The notes under the pieces were generated by a model that was not told the origin of the DNA, made no database searches, and saw nothing but the letters and a program-made list of their open reading frames with translations. This document shows, in pieces, positions 51,998 through 59,903 of a DNA stretch of 64,000 nucleotides. Every line of letters begins with the position of its first letter. Position 1 is the stretch's first letter. Source of the stretch: Rothia nasisuis (GTDB lineage: Bacteria; Actinomycetota; Actinomycetes; Actinomycetales; Micrococcaceae); contig NZ_CAKMSB010000003.1 of the NCBI RefSeq assembly GCF_928381405.1, positions 186,001-250,000 of the forward strand. Direction: 5' to 3'. The translations under genes were made by a program, and so were the position numbers.

Positions 51998-52693
51998 TTA
52001 GGAGCCGCAACCCCCAGAACCGCAGGCACAGTTACCCCCACACCCACCGGCCTTCGCACCTGCCAACGCTACCCGAGCGTAGGTTTCAACATCCTCAACA
52101 CCCAAATCGCGCAGGAGCTCGGTGTACTCGGCAACCAGGTCTCGCTCCCCCGCCCCCGCAACGGTCAGCCCAGAACCCTTAATCAGCCTAAGGTCCTCAT
52201 AAATCAGTTGGGGGCGGGCCGGGTCAACAATCAGCTCCAACGAATCAACAGCCCCCACAGCCAGCGGTTGTAAGGAGCGTAGAGCACCCTCCCGAGAAGG
52301 GCCCAGGTGTAAGCTAGCGGCCGGAGCAGTAATACGGGCCGCAGCAATCACGCGCAGGGCTTCCATGGGCACAAGCGCACCCTCGCCGGTCACAAAGTCC
52401 AGGGCTAGGGCTCCGGGGCGGTCAGCAGTATCGAGCAGGGAGACGGTGAGCTCCTCAGCATCCAGCGGCGCGGGCACTTCAAGGCGCACGGCCGCCGTCG
52501 GTATTCCCGGTGCACCCGGCAGGTTAAGCACAGTCACACCGGTACCAAAATAGATACCGCGTAGCTCTGCTGCATACTCTATGAGGGCAAAGGTGGCTGC
52601 GGGGCTGGCACCGAGCACGTTGTAGATATCAGTTTCAGTAGCGGCTTCGCCAGCGCGCAGGCGCCGGGTGAGATCTGAAAAATTGAGGGTCAT
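51998..52693 (-). CDS. BioB-like protein lacking the radical-SAM core
   Basis: A 231-residue protein that mirrors only the outer parts of BioB next door. Its first 50 residues (LRAGEAATETDIYNVLGASPAATFALIEYAAELRGIYFG) match BioB's N-terminal helices; from about 105 (ALVPMEALRVIAAARITAP ... [21 protein letters not shown] ... LRLIKGSGLTVAGAGERDLVAEYTELLRDLGV) it matches BioB's C-terminal region. The central ~150 residues with the CxxxCxxC cluster are missing. It ends GGCGGNCACGSGGCG, a cysteine tail similar to BioB's own. Frame is intact with ATG 52693, so it is a shortened paralog, not debris. It may assist BioB, for instance in Fe-S or sulfur supply; this is inference. Confidence 0.8.
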   Translation of the reverse strand: MTLNFSDLTRRLRAGEAATETDIYNVLGASPAATFALIEYAAELRGIYFGTGVTVLNLPGAPGIPTAAVRLEVPAPLDAEELTVSLLDTADRPGALALDFVTGEGALVPMEALRVIAAARITAPAASLHLGPSREGALRSLQPLAVGAVDSLELIVDPARPQLIYEDLRLIKGSGLTVAGAGERDLVAEYTELLRDLGVEDVETYARVALAGAKAGGCGGNCACGSGGCGS

Positions 52694-52790
52694 GCAACCA
52701 ATCTACTCCCCCACCCCGCGCCGGGCAGGGCATCGCCTCTCACCTCGCTGGGAGCGGACGGCCCGGTTGAGTACTTGCACCCGGGCGTCT

Positions 52791-53396
52791 GTGAGCGACA
52801 ATAGGGAGGTGGCTTTAACCCGTGAGAAAATTCTTGAAACCGCCCTACAGGTGCTTCGCTCCTACAGCCTGGCCGACCTATCGATGCGCCGCCTGGCAAC
52901 CGAGCTAGGCGTCGCCCCCGGTGCACTTTACTATCACGTGAGAAATAAACAGGAACTTCTGGCATCTCTGGCCTCGCGCCTGCTGGCCGGAGTGACGCTA
53001 GAGCGGGAGGTGGCGCATTCACTTACGGCTCCCTTGGTTGTAGCCGGTGAAAACCTCTACCAAAAACTTATTCCAGTTAAGGAATCTTCCGAAGTCATAC
53101 GACTAGCCTTGGCCTTTCAACCCGTGATAGAAGATTCCGACCGGCTCACTCTACGTGACGAGTTCGAAGACTACTTCACACGGGTGCTGGGCACAGCGCA
53201 GCCAGCCCTAGCCGCTGACTCCCTGCTTCACCTAGCCCTTAGCTTCATTGAGCAGGAGCAAACCCGAGCCCTCTTAACCGGCGGTGACCCGCCGAAGCAA
53301 CCACCGGCGTCCTACTCAACCGCCCTCACCGCCCTCATTGCGGGCTTTACCCCTCAATCCACCTCACAGAAAGACTCCCGTGACCCTTCGCGTTGA
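52791..53396 (+). CDS. TetR-family regulator, BioQ candidate
   Basis: A 201-residue repressor-type protein. The HTH is LADLSMRRLATELGVAPGALYYHVRNKQELLASLASRLL; the ligand/dimer domain follows (SLLHLALSFIEQEQTRALL). It is divergent from the BioB-like gene, 97 bases apart, and bioB carries a BioQ-type palindrome, so I propose BioQ, the actinobacterial biotin-synthesis repressor. GTG 52791 (MSDNREVAL) is chosen as start because it fits the family's short N-terminus; GTG 52809 is an alternative lying too near its own ribosome site. No BioQ palindrome is seen in the divergent gap itself. Confidence 0.75.
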   Translation: MSDNREVALTREKILETALQVLRSYSLADLSMRRLATELGVAPGALYYHVRNKQELLASLASRLLAGVTLEREVAHSLTAPLVVAGENLYQKLIPVKESSEVIRLALAFQPVIEDSDRLTLRDEFEDYFTRVLGTAQPALAADSLLHLALSFIEQEQTRALLTGGDPPKQPPASYSTALTALIAGFTPQSTSQKDSRDPSR

Positions 53397-54753
53397 ACCT
53401 TCCTGGGCAACCCTCCCCGACCATCATCAGCAGGTGGAGACTGCCCGTGCCGCCTTTCGTGAAAAATATGGTCAGGAGCCCGACGGCGTCTGGTCAGCCC
53501 CCGGCCGCCTCAACCTGCTCGGTGAGTATATCGACTTTTTAGGGGGTTCATGTCTGCCCATGCCCCTGCCCTACCGCACCTATGTGGCGGGCAAGCTACG
53601 CACTGACGGGGTGCTACGAGCCGCGTCCCTACAGATGCCCGGCGATGACCGTACTGTGGTGATTCGTGAGATTACTCCCGGCACCATCAAGGGCTGGTTC
53701 ACCTATGTGGCCGGTGTGGCCTGGGCTATGAATCGTGAGGGTGGCAAGGACATCGCTCTGCCCCATCATTTTGGCGCTGACCTGCTCATCACTTCACAGG
53801 TTCCGGTGGGCGGCGGGCTATCCTCGTCCGCAGCAATTGAGTGCTCTACCGCCCTGGCCTTGCTAGATCTTTCCTGCCCCCTGCGGCAGGACTGCGACTG
53901 CACTGAGGCCCTTCCATCAGACCTCTCCCCCGTCAATGATGCGCTGCGTGCCCGCCTGGCCCAGGTCTGTATTCGGGCCGAGAACGAGGTGGCTGGGGCG
54001 CGCACTGGTGGCCTGGACCAGACTACGTCCCTGCGTTCAGCACCGGGCAAGGCACTGGTCATTGACTTTAGGGACTTCTCCATTCAGCCCCTGGCTGTTG
54101 ATCTGGCTAGCGCCAATCTGGCCTGGCTAGTTATTAATACCAATACCCCACACGAGCTGGCCGGGGGTGAGTTCGCTGCCCGCCGCGCGGCTAATGAGGC
54201 TGTGACTGAGGCTATGAATCTCGATTTTCTGCGCAACGCCCTACCCCAGGATCTCACCTGCATCGGTTTATCCGAGCGTGAGGCCAAGCAGCGCCGTCTT
54301 GATTTGGTTGATCAGACCGTCAACCGTTCCCTGGTTGCGCTTGAGGAATCGGGCCGCACCCTGGACTTCCCGCGTGGTTGGGTGCGCCACACCCTGCACG
54401 ACATGACATTGGTGGAGCGCGCCGCCCACCTGCTGTCAGCTACGGACGCCAGTGGGCAGGTTGACTGGGTTGAGCTGGGGCATCTGCTGACTGAGAGCTT
54501 CGTATCAATGCGCGATGAACTGCGGGTCTCACGCCCCGAGATTGACCTGGCCGTTGATATCTGTTTGAATGCTGGGTCTCTGGGTGCCCGCTTGGTGGGT
54601 GGCGGCTTTGGCGGGGCGGTCATGGCACTGATGCCTGCGCATCTGATTGAGAAAACCGCAGAGCAGGTGGCCCTAGCCTACGCCCAGGCTGGCTACGCCG
54701 ACCCTGAGTTCTTACCCATGGTGGCGGGCTTCCCGGCAGACCGGGATCTCTAA
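53380..54753 (+). CDS. galK: Galactokinase-like GHMP kinase with altered sugar-site residues
   Basis: A 457-residue GHMP-superfamily kinase. Motif 1 reads GRLNLLGEYIDFLGG (residues 42-56) where galactokinase has GR(V/L)NLIGEHTDY: the sugar-contacting His is Tyr50 and Thr is Ile51. Motif 2 is VGGGLSSSAAIE (ATP loop), the catalytic Asp is in GGLDQTTSL, and motif 3 is GARLVGGGFGGAVMAL. A loop with extra Cys residues (LDLSCPLRQDCDCTEAL) follows motif 2. The length exceeds typical GalK (~390). GTG 53380 overlaps the TetR stop by 17 bases. The preferred substrate may not be galactose; no galT or galE is adjacent. Confidence 0.82.
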   Translation: MTLRVEPSWATLPDHHQQVETARAAFREKYGQEPDGVWSAPGRLNLLGEYIDFLGGSCLPMPLPYRTYVAGKLRTDGVLRAASLQMPGDDRTVVIREITPGTIKGWFTYVAGVAWAMNREGGKDIALPHHFGADLLITSQVPVGGGLSSSAAIECSTALALLDLSCPLRQDCDCTEALPSDLSPVNDALRARLAQVCIRAENEVAGARTGGLDQTTSLRSAPGKALVIDFRDFSIQPLAVDLASANLAWLVINTNTPHELAGGEFAARRAANEAVTEAMNLDFLRNALPQDLTCIGLSEREAKQRRLDLVDQTVNRSLVALEESGRTLDFPRGWVRHTLHDMTLVERAAHLLSATDASGQVDWVELGHLLTESFVSMRDELRVSRPEIDLAVDICLNAGSLGARLVGGGFGGAVMALMPAHLIEKTAEQVALAYAQAGYADPEFLPMVAGFPADRDL

Positions 54754-55134
54754 AGCCCAGTCAGTCGGGTTAGATTACCTGTGGCTGAGGGCCGGTCTGG
54801 TGGCAGGTTCTGGATTGCTGTTGTGGGGCGGTTTGCGATTCTGTGCAACAGGGTAGGTATGGGGCGTCCTGACCACTTTCGAAACGTAGTTCCGGGTGGT
54901 TCGGTGGAGCCGTCCTGAGAAGTTAGAGTACACCCGCTGAGCCCTGGTGCAGGTAGCGGGGCGGGGAAATTTTTTGCGTGCCGGGGTTCGGGTGGCCTAC
55001 TGGGTGGTCTTCAGAATTTTCTCAGCTTACTGGGTTTCTTTTTGCCGAGTTAGTGCGTAAACTTATCAATAAGGGAAGTATGCGAAGCATTGTTTACCCA
55101 ACCCCGCAAATGCGATACATGAAAGGAACTCATC
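54754..55134. other. 381-base intergenic region between galK and csbD
   Basis: I see no supported gene or clear terminator here. The last 100 bases are AT-richer and should hold the csbD promoter. Confidence 0.5.
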
Positions 55135-55332
55135 ATGAGTGCAGGAGACAAGATTAAAAACGGCCTCGACAACCTCACTGGTAAGGCCAAGGAGGCCGGT
55201 GGCAAGCTGACCGGTAACGAGCGTCTTGAAGCTGAGGGCAAGGCTGACCAGGTTCAGGCACAGGCCCAAGATAAGGTTGATGACGCTAAGAACACCGTTG
55301 CTGGCATTAAGGACTCCTTTAAGAAGGACTAG
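55135..55332 (+). CDS. CsbD-family stress protein
   Basis: A 65-residue hydrophilic protein with the CsbD pattern: DKIKNGLDNLTGKAKEAGGKLTGNERLEAEGKADQVQAQAQDK. Such proteins are small, mainly helical and charged, and are induced by general stress in Gram-positives; molecular role is unknown. The start ATG at 55135 has GAAAGGA upstream. A terminator at 55353-55380 follows. Confidence 0.88.
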   Translation: MSAGDKIKNGLDNLTGKAKEAGGKLTGNERLEAEGKADQVQAQAQDKVDDAKNTVAGIKDSFKKD

Positions 55333-55352
55333 ATTCGCCTTGCTGTTTTTCG

Positions 55353-55390
55353 GGGAGACTACCAGGTTTGGTGGTCTCCCTTACTGTTAT
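55353..55390 (+). terminator. csbD terminator
   Basis: GGGAGACTACC (55353-55363) and GGTGGTCTCCC (55370-55380) pair apart from one G-T pair. The following sequence is T-containing but weak. Confidence 0.6.
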
Positions 55391-55634
55391 CTCAGGCCCG
55401 GCAGAATATCAAGCCGGTAGAGCCCTGGAGCCCGCTGATGCTACGAATGACGTGATTTACGTGAAGAGCGTTGCTGAGAGCAACGCCGTGGGGCCGATCG
55501 TCCGTACCAATGAGCGGTTTTTTGTTATCTCAGCTCAGCTCACCGCAGACTGTGGCGGAGCCGATCGGGCAGCAGGCAAATAGAAGAAGCATGTTTTTTG
55601 AAATTACAGGTTCTCTACACCCTGCAGATAGAAG

Positions 55635-55788
55635 TTATCCACAGATGGGGATAAATCTGGGGAAACCTCTTACACCAGTGTAATTACGTACCCCAACAAG
55701 AGCCTACAGGCGCTCTACACAGGTTTTTAACACCTGTGGAATTACAATGATGTTCTTATTAACAACTGTGGATAAGTTCTGTGGATAT
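55635..55788. promoter_or_regulatory. Cluster of DnaA boxes
   Basis: Exact DnaA 9-mers TTATCCACA occur on the plus strand at 55635-55643 and as TGTGGATAA at 55767-55775. One-mismatch copies lie at 55780-55788 (TGTGGATAT) and, weaker, 55735-55743 (TGTGGAATT). The stretch between is AT-rich (for example TTCTTATTAACAA). It lies about 7 kb from gyrA, a known origin-proximal position. Either part of the origin, a DnaA-titration or timing site, or a relic. Confidence 0.6.
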
Positions 55789-55799
55789 CGGTCTTTACC

Positions 55800-56603
55800 T
55801 TACTTAGCAGGACGCCCGCTACGGCTTCCTGAGGTGGGTATACGATCTAACAGAGCCGCTGTTACAGCACCCGTCACTAGACCACCCAGATGCGCTTCCC
55901 ACGAGATTCCGGGCATAATAAAACCAAAGACAAAGTTCACGGCCACCAGAATCAGAATGCTACTGGTGCTCTGTTTCCGTGCACGGGCTAAAGCGAAAAA
56001 GGCTCCAAAGAGACCAAACACACCGCCAGATGCTCCCAAAGTGCTAATCATCATGTCTCCCATCATCGAGGAAAACAGGTGTACAGCTATTGACCCACCA
56101 AGAATTGAGAGCAGGTAGGTGACCAGAAACTTCCACCTACCCATGAGCGGTTCTAGAGCCTGCCCAAAAAGATAGAGGGTAAACATGTTAAGTAGTAGGT
56201 GAGTGATGTTAGTGGGTGAATGCAAAAAGCCCGATGTCAGTAGCCGGTGCCACTCCCCCGTTGTCTCAACATAAAGCGGGTTATAGATGCCAGCAACCGT
56301 CACCGAGTCGAAGAAGAACTGTAAAACCCACACCACCACATTTATACCGATAAGTGCATATGTAATAGTGGGAGCTGTTTTTGCGTAGTGCACTTTGGGT
56401 GTTGCGGCTTGCGCAGCTGCCATGCAGTCCACACACATCATGCCCACCTCACGCGGAACCTGACAAAGCCCACAGGCCAGCCGACCGCAACGTCCGCACC
56501 GTACATAGGTCACCTGATTGGGGTGCCGCGGGCACACAGAAATATCCCCACTGCTGTACCCATAACCGCCGGGGTTGCTACCTCTGCCTGCCTGCTCGCT
56601 CAC
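55800..56603 (-). CDS. Rhomboid-family intramembrane serine protease with N-terminal zinc fingers
   Basis: A 267-residue protein. Residues 20-65 hold a B-box/zinc-ribbon type arrangement (CPRHP ... CGRCGRLACGLC ... CVDC). Six membrane helices follow, with catalytic Ser in GASGGVFGLFG (S192) and His in WEAHLGGLVTG (H238), plus the WHRLLTSGFLHS and HLLLNM marks. It cuts membrane proteins within the bilayer. GTG 56603 with GAAAGGA six bases upstream. The ppiA-rhomboid order is typical of actinobacterial origin regions; targets are unknown. Confidence 0.92.
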   Translation of the reverse strand: MSEQAGRGSNPGGYGYSSGDISVCPRHPNQVTYVRCGRCGRLACGLCQVPREVGMMCVDCMAAAQAATPKVHYAKTAPTITYALIGINVVVWVLQFFFDSVTVAGIYNPLYVETTGEWHRLLTSGFLHSPTNITHLLLNMFTLYLFGQALEPLMGRWKFLVTYLLSILGGSIAVHLFSSMMGDMMISTLGASGGVFGLFGAFFALARARKQSTSSILILVAVNFVFGFIMPGISWEAHLGGLVTGAVTAALLDRIPTSGSRSGRPAK

Positions 56604-56697
56604 GGGCGTCCTTTCGTCTGCGGCCGCACGCCGCTTGTACTGAGGTAGAGCAAAGGCCCACCCTCACGGGCGGGCCTTGCACTAACCTGTGTAAGGT

Positions 56698-57222
56698 TTA
56701 GAGCTCTTCAATATCGATGGAAGAAATGACCACGTCTTCAACGGGGCGGTCCATAGCGCCGGTTGCTACGCCTTCGATAGCGTCAACGACCTTCTTGGAG
56801 TCTTCATCTGCGACCTCACCGAAGATAGTGTGGCGGCCATTGAGCCAGGGGGTCTCAACGGTTGTGATGAAGAACTGGGAGCCGTTGGTGCCGGGGCCTG
56901 CGTTGGCCATGGCCAGCAGGTAGGGCTTGTTAAAGCTCAGTTCGGGGTGGATTTCGTCCTTGAACTGGTAGCCGGGGCCACCAATACCCTGGCCGAGAGG
57001 GTCGCCGCCCTGGATCATGAAGTCACGGATGATGCGGTGGAAGATGACGTCCTTGTAAAGGGGGCCATTCTGTACTTCGCCGGTGCGGGGGTGGCGCCAT
57101 TCCTGGGTGCCGTCTGATAGGCCGATGAAGTTCTTGACGGTTGCCGGTGCGTGATTACCGAAGAGGTTAACGACGACATCACCGTGGTTGGTGTGAATAG
57201 TTGCTTTTGCAGTTGCAGTCAT
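56698..57222 (-). CDS. ppiA: Cyclophilin-type peptidyl-prolyl cis-trans isomerase
   Basis: A 174-residue single-domain cyclophilin. The active-site pattern is VIFHRIIRDFMIQGGDP (Arg and Phe of the pocket), followed by GPGTNGSQFFITTVETPWLNGRHTIFGEV. No signal peptide, so it is cytoplasmic. It catalyses proline isomerisation during protein folding. The gene's stop is 95 bases before the rhomboid start, same strand. Confidence 0.93.
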   Translation of the reverse strand: MTATAKATIHTNHGDVVVNLFGNHAPATVKNFIGLSDGTQEWRHPRTGEVQNGPLYKDVIFHRIIRDFMIQGGDPLGQGIGGPGYQFKDEIHPELSFNKPYLLAMANAGPGTNGSQFFITTVETPWLNGRHTIFGEVADEDSKKVVDAIEGVATGAMDRPVEDVVISSIDIEEL

Positions 57223-57476
57223 GCCCCTATTCTTGCACGCAGTGGGGCACGCCCGCTAGAGCGGTGGGTAGGCTTTTGCGGTCAGTGAAAGAGAAGGACG
57301 CCGGTGCGTCGCTCTCGCTACCTGAGTCACAAAAACACACACTGGCAGTCATCCCTGAAGGCGATAAACTCGTCCAATAAATACAAGAATCCATATAACA
57401 AGATAAATCTTCTCGCATTTTGAAAATAAGGTTTGGCTTGAGAGAATTACTGAACCCTAGAGAAAGTAGGTTCCCC

Positions 57477-58301
57477 TTGGCTTCCCGACCCTACACACAC
57501 GGCCATGCACCGGCCGTCCTGCAGGCTCATCAGCAGCGCACAGCACAGAACTCGGCGGCCTATCTGCTCCCGTTTTTAGCCGCCGGCATGCATGTACTCG
57601 ATATCGGTGCTGGCCCTGGAACTATCACCGCAGACTTCGCCCGCATCACGGGCAGGGTAACCGCCACAGAGATCGGTGAAGAGGAACTTTCCCTCTCGCA
57701 GCGCCACTTTGAACATCAGGGTCTCACGCCTGAAAACGGCATAGAGGCTTCCTTCTCCGTCGAAAATATCCGCTCACTGAGCTTTCCAGATTCTTCCTTC
57801 GATATTGTTCATGCACATCAGGTGATACAGCACATAGGGAACCCGGTTCTGGCTCTGCGCGAGATGGCACGAGTGGTAAAGCCCGGTGGTTATGTTGCTG
57901 TTTGTGACGCCGACTATGAGGGTTTCTTCTGGTTTGCCGATTCTGAGCACCTTACCCACTGGAGAGAGCTCTATCTTGAAGCTGCTCGAGCAAATGGTGG
58001 AGAACCCAGCGCAGGACGCCGCCTACCCGCTTACGCAGCTGAGGCAGGTTTGCGCGGTGCCCAGTTTTCTACTTCAACATGGACTTATACCGGTCCTGAG
58101 GCGCGCTGGCTGGCTGATTCATGGGCTATGAGACTGGAGGAATCAGCCTTAGGGCAACAGATAATTGAAACAGGCCTGTGCACTCACAGCGATTTGAATA
58201 CTATAGCCTCAGGCTGGCGCAGGTGGGCACTCTCACCCGCTTCCGTCTTCGTGATGCCCCACGGAGAGATTCTCTGGCAGAAACCTATTCCTTCGCCCTA
58301 G
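57477..58301 (+). CDS. Class I SAM-dependent methyltransferase
   Basis: A 274-residue enzyme. SAM-binding motif I is VLDIGAGPGTITADFA; motif II/III follow in RVTATEIGEEELSL and FPDSSFDIVHAHQVIQHIGNPVLALREMARVVKPGGYVAVCD, the UbiE/COQ5-like pattern. The TTG at 57477 (ASRPYTHGH) with GTAGG six bases upstream is my choice; a TTG at 57420 in the same frame has no ribosome site. Substrate unknown. It is followed by the gene graveyard at 58302-58830. Confidence 0.85.
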   Translation: MASRPYTHGHAPAVLQAHQQRTAQNSAAYLLPFLAAGMHVLDIGAGPGTITADFARITGRVTATEIGEEELSLSQRHFEHQGLTPENGIEASFSVENIRSLSFPDSSFDIVHAHQVIQHIGNPVLALREMARVVKPGGYVAVCDADYEGFFWFADSEHLTHWRELYLEAARANGGEPSAGRRLPAYAAEAGLRGAQFSTSTWTYTGPEARWLADSWAMRLEESALGQQIIETGLCTHSDLNTIASGWRRWALSPASVFVMPHGEILWQKPIPSP

Positions 58302-58355
58302 GCTATTCCCACCTGTCTCAGTACGAAGCCCTATATTCCCGGCACCGTAAAGACC

Positions 58356-58547
58356 AGCGGCGAGCACATCGTCATCTGTGATTATCTGCTGGGTGGCAGA
58401 GTTCCAGATAGCCTGCCCCTGTTGCTGGATGAAGTAGGGGTAGCTCTGCGAGGCGGCGGTAGCTTTTTCGAGGGCACTTTCTACGTTGTGCCCGCCGGGG
58501 CTGCAGATGGGTTCTATGAAAGCCCGACGGGTTGCGTCAGGGTGAGA
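58356..58547 (-). pseudogene. Remnant of an AAA-family ATPase (lid region)
   Basis: Minus-strand translation of this stretch reads HPDATRRAFIEP, ALEKATAASQSYPYFIQQQGQAIWNSA and ITDDDVLAA. The GYPYFxQxxGxxxWxxA-ITxxDV pattern is that of the small helical domain of AAA_16/Orc-like ATP-binding proteins found in many actinobacterial toxin-antitoxin-like or mobile loci. The Walker motifs and the rest of the protein are absent. The reading frame continues into the end of the methyltransferase gene but that part is only antisense to it. Confidence 0.6.
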
Positions 58548-58617
58548 GTACCGGGCGGGATTGGGCAAAGCCCGGAGTGAGTGATATTTCGGCGATGGAG
58601 ACGACGGCTCGCTGTGA

Positions 58618-58818
58618 GGCGTCCTCGCAGTTGACCTTCTTGGTCCGCGTAACTCGTGGTGGTCGGACCAACCACTCATCTGCACGGTAGAATGTAGTTG
58701 GCTTGAGCGCTCATTAGAAGATTTCACCGTGCTGAACTTGGATGAAAAAACCCACCAGGGAGAAACCTTGACCGGTGAGAAGTTCTGGCATATTTTCACC
58801 CTCATTGCACGACGTTGA
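58618..58818 (+). pseudogene. Remnant of a second methyltransferase (C-terminal end)
   Basis: After a TGA at 58615 the frame reads GVLAVDLLGPRNSWW, then FTVLNLDEKTHQGETLTGEKFWHIFTLIARR and a stop. This is the typical end of TehB-like class I methyltransferases (GDLFG-DSW ... HWHxFxxxAR). No start codon or upstream part is present, so it is a broken relic. Its length of about 66 codons and intact end suggest a recent deletion. Confidence 0.55.
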
Positions 58819-59060
58819 CGTTAGTCATGTAAAACAGAGTACCCTCCCGGCACTCAACATCGCACTCATGGAGGCACGATTCGGCGCTGGCGGCACCCTA
58901 CAGACACGCTTAACTTTAGCGGGCAGAGAAACACGAGAGTTTTTGCGGTGGCTCAGAGAATTTTTCAGGTTTTAGAAAGTAAGCTGATACTAAAGGTAAC
59001 TTGCCCTGCACCCCTCACCCGACAAGCGGGCTGAGGGGCGGGCATTCTCTGGAGGTAATC

Positions 59061-59615
59061 ATGGCACTATGCAAGAAAAGTAAAGCTAAAAAGGCTCAGA
59101 AGCAGGCAGAAAAGTTCCTAGCCAAGGCCGCTAAAACCACCGGTAAGAAGGCTGACAAGCTAACCTCTCTAGCTGAGAAGAAGACCGCCCGCGCCAATAA
59201 GCTGACCGGTAAGAAGGTATCCCAGTTGCAGAAAGCTCAGACAACCTTGACTGATAAGATTCAGGCAAAAATTGACGATGCCACCCCCGCCGTTGAGAAT
59301 GCTGTGGCTACTGCCCGCGTTAAGGCTGCCGACGTTGCCAGCACCGTTGCTGACAAGCTCGCAGACGCTGAAGTTCCTGTAGCGGCCCAGACTGTAGCCA
59401 CTAAGGTCACCGGCGATAAGAAGGCCCTGAAGAAGGCTCAGAAGGCTGCTGTTAAGGCCGCTAAGGGTTACGCCAAGGAGCAGAAGAAGGCTTCTAAGGG
59501 CGGCAACAAGGGCCTGTTGGTCTTTGGTCTGCTGGTTGCTGGTGCTGTCGCTGGTGCAGCCGCTTTCAAGGCTTCTCGCCCCGTTGAGGATCCCTGGAAG
59601 ACCCCCGCTGCCTAG
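59061..59615 (+). CDS. Lysine/alanine-rich protein with C-terminal membrane anchor
   Basis: A 184-residue protein. Residues 1-150 are almost wholly Lys, Ala, Thr with predicted helix (KKSKAKKAQKQAEKFLAKAAK, KALKKAQKAAVKAAKGYAKEQKK), like a histone H1 tail; residues 152-170 are one hydrophobic helix (GLLVFGLLVAGAVAGAAAF) followed by RPVEDPWKTPAA. This membrane helix plus VEDPW end recurs in small actinobacterial membrane proteins. GGAGG six bases before ATG 59061. A strong terminator follows. It could bind DNA or RNA or anionic surfaces at the membrane; not known. Confidence 0.8.
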   Translation: MALCKKSKAKKAQKQAEKFLAKAAKTTGKKADKLTSLAEKKTARANKLTGKKVSQLQKAQTTLTDKIQAKIDDATPAVENAVATARVKAADVASTVADKLADAEVPVAAQTVATKVTGDKKALKKAQKAAVKAAKGYAKEQKKASKGGNKGLLVFGLLVAGAVAGAAAFKASRPVEDPWKTPAA

Positions 59616-59669
59616 TCCTCACACTTGCTCACGCGCGTCCGCCCCTCATTGATTGCGAGCGCGGACGCC

Positions 59670-59710
59670 CGGCCCCGGCTCCCACACAGGGAGGCCGGGG
59701 CCGTTTGTTT
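59670..59710 (+). terminator. Terminator of the Lys/Ala-rich protein gene
   Basis: CGGCCCCGGCTCCC (59670-59683) pairs with GGGAGGCCGGGGCCG (59689-59703), one bulged base, loop of five, then TTTGTTTT. Confidence 0.85.
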
Positions 59711-59739
59711 TAGGGGCCTTATTCTGACGGGGTAACCGC

Positions 59740-59804
59740 GAGCGTGCACCATATCGCTGAGCGTGCGCCCGCCATGTGCACGCTCAGCGATATCACGCAC
59801 GCTC
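59740..59804. repeat. Long hairpin, copy 1 (imperfect arms, loop inverted relative to copy 2)
   Basis: Arms 59740-59766 and 59778-59804 (27 bases each) pair except for a few bases near one end (the right arm has CAC where copy 2 has GGT). Loop 59767-59777 is GCCCGCCATGT. Copy 2 at 61063-61127 has the same left arm and the reverse-complement loop. Confidence 0.85.
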
Positions 59805-59903
59805 GCCAAAAGATGGCGCAGGGGCGGGACACACTTTTTATCCTCCAACCCGTCCTCCAACCCCAAAAGTGTGCCCACCCACACCCGAAAGAACCCCGCA
59901 CAC

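Larger units (their letters stand above)
55333..55799. other. 467-base intergenic region with terminator and DnaA boxes
   Basis: Beyond the csbD terminator the right 170 bases are AT-rich and carry DnaA-type 9-mers. No protein gene is supported: the frames here have no ribosome site and are interrupted. Confidence 0.6.
58302..59060. other. 759-base region of gene remnants and a leader hairpin
   Basis: Two gene fragments on opposite strands are seen (58356-58547 and 58618-58818). The rest shows no gene. A CCCCTCA(C)CCG/CGGGCTGAGGGG hairpin at 59011-59038 precedes the ribosome site of the next gene. Confidence 0.6.

Noticed and set aside
52691-52790. Search for a second BioQ palindrome upstream of the TetR gene
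   Set aside because: No TGAAC/GTTCA pair is present; the divergent gap offers no comparable site.
55333-55634. Possible small genes in the csbD-rhomboid gap
   Set aside because: Frames lack ribosome sites and recognisable protein features, and overlap the csbD terminator.
58302-58590. Plus-strand frame (KPYIPGTVKTSGEHIVICDYLL...) after the methyltransferase stop
   Set aside because: It reads plausibly but has no start codon and is in frame with the upstream TAG; the minus-strand reading matches a known ATPase lid pattern better, so I treat this as its shadow.
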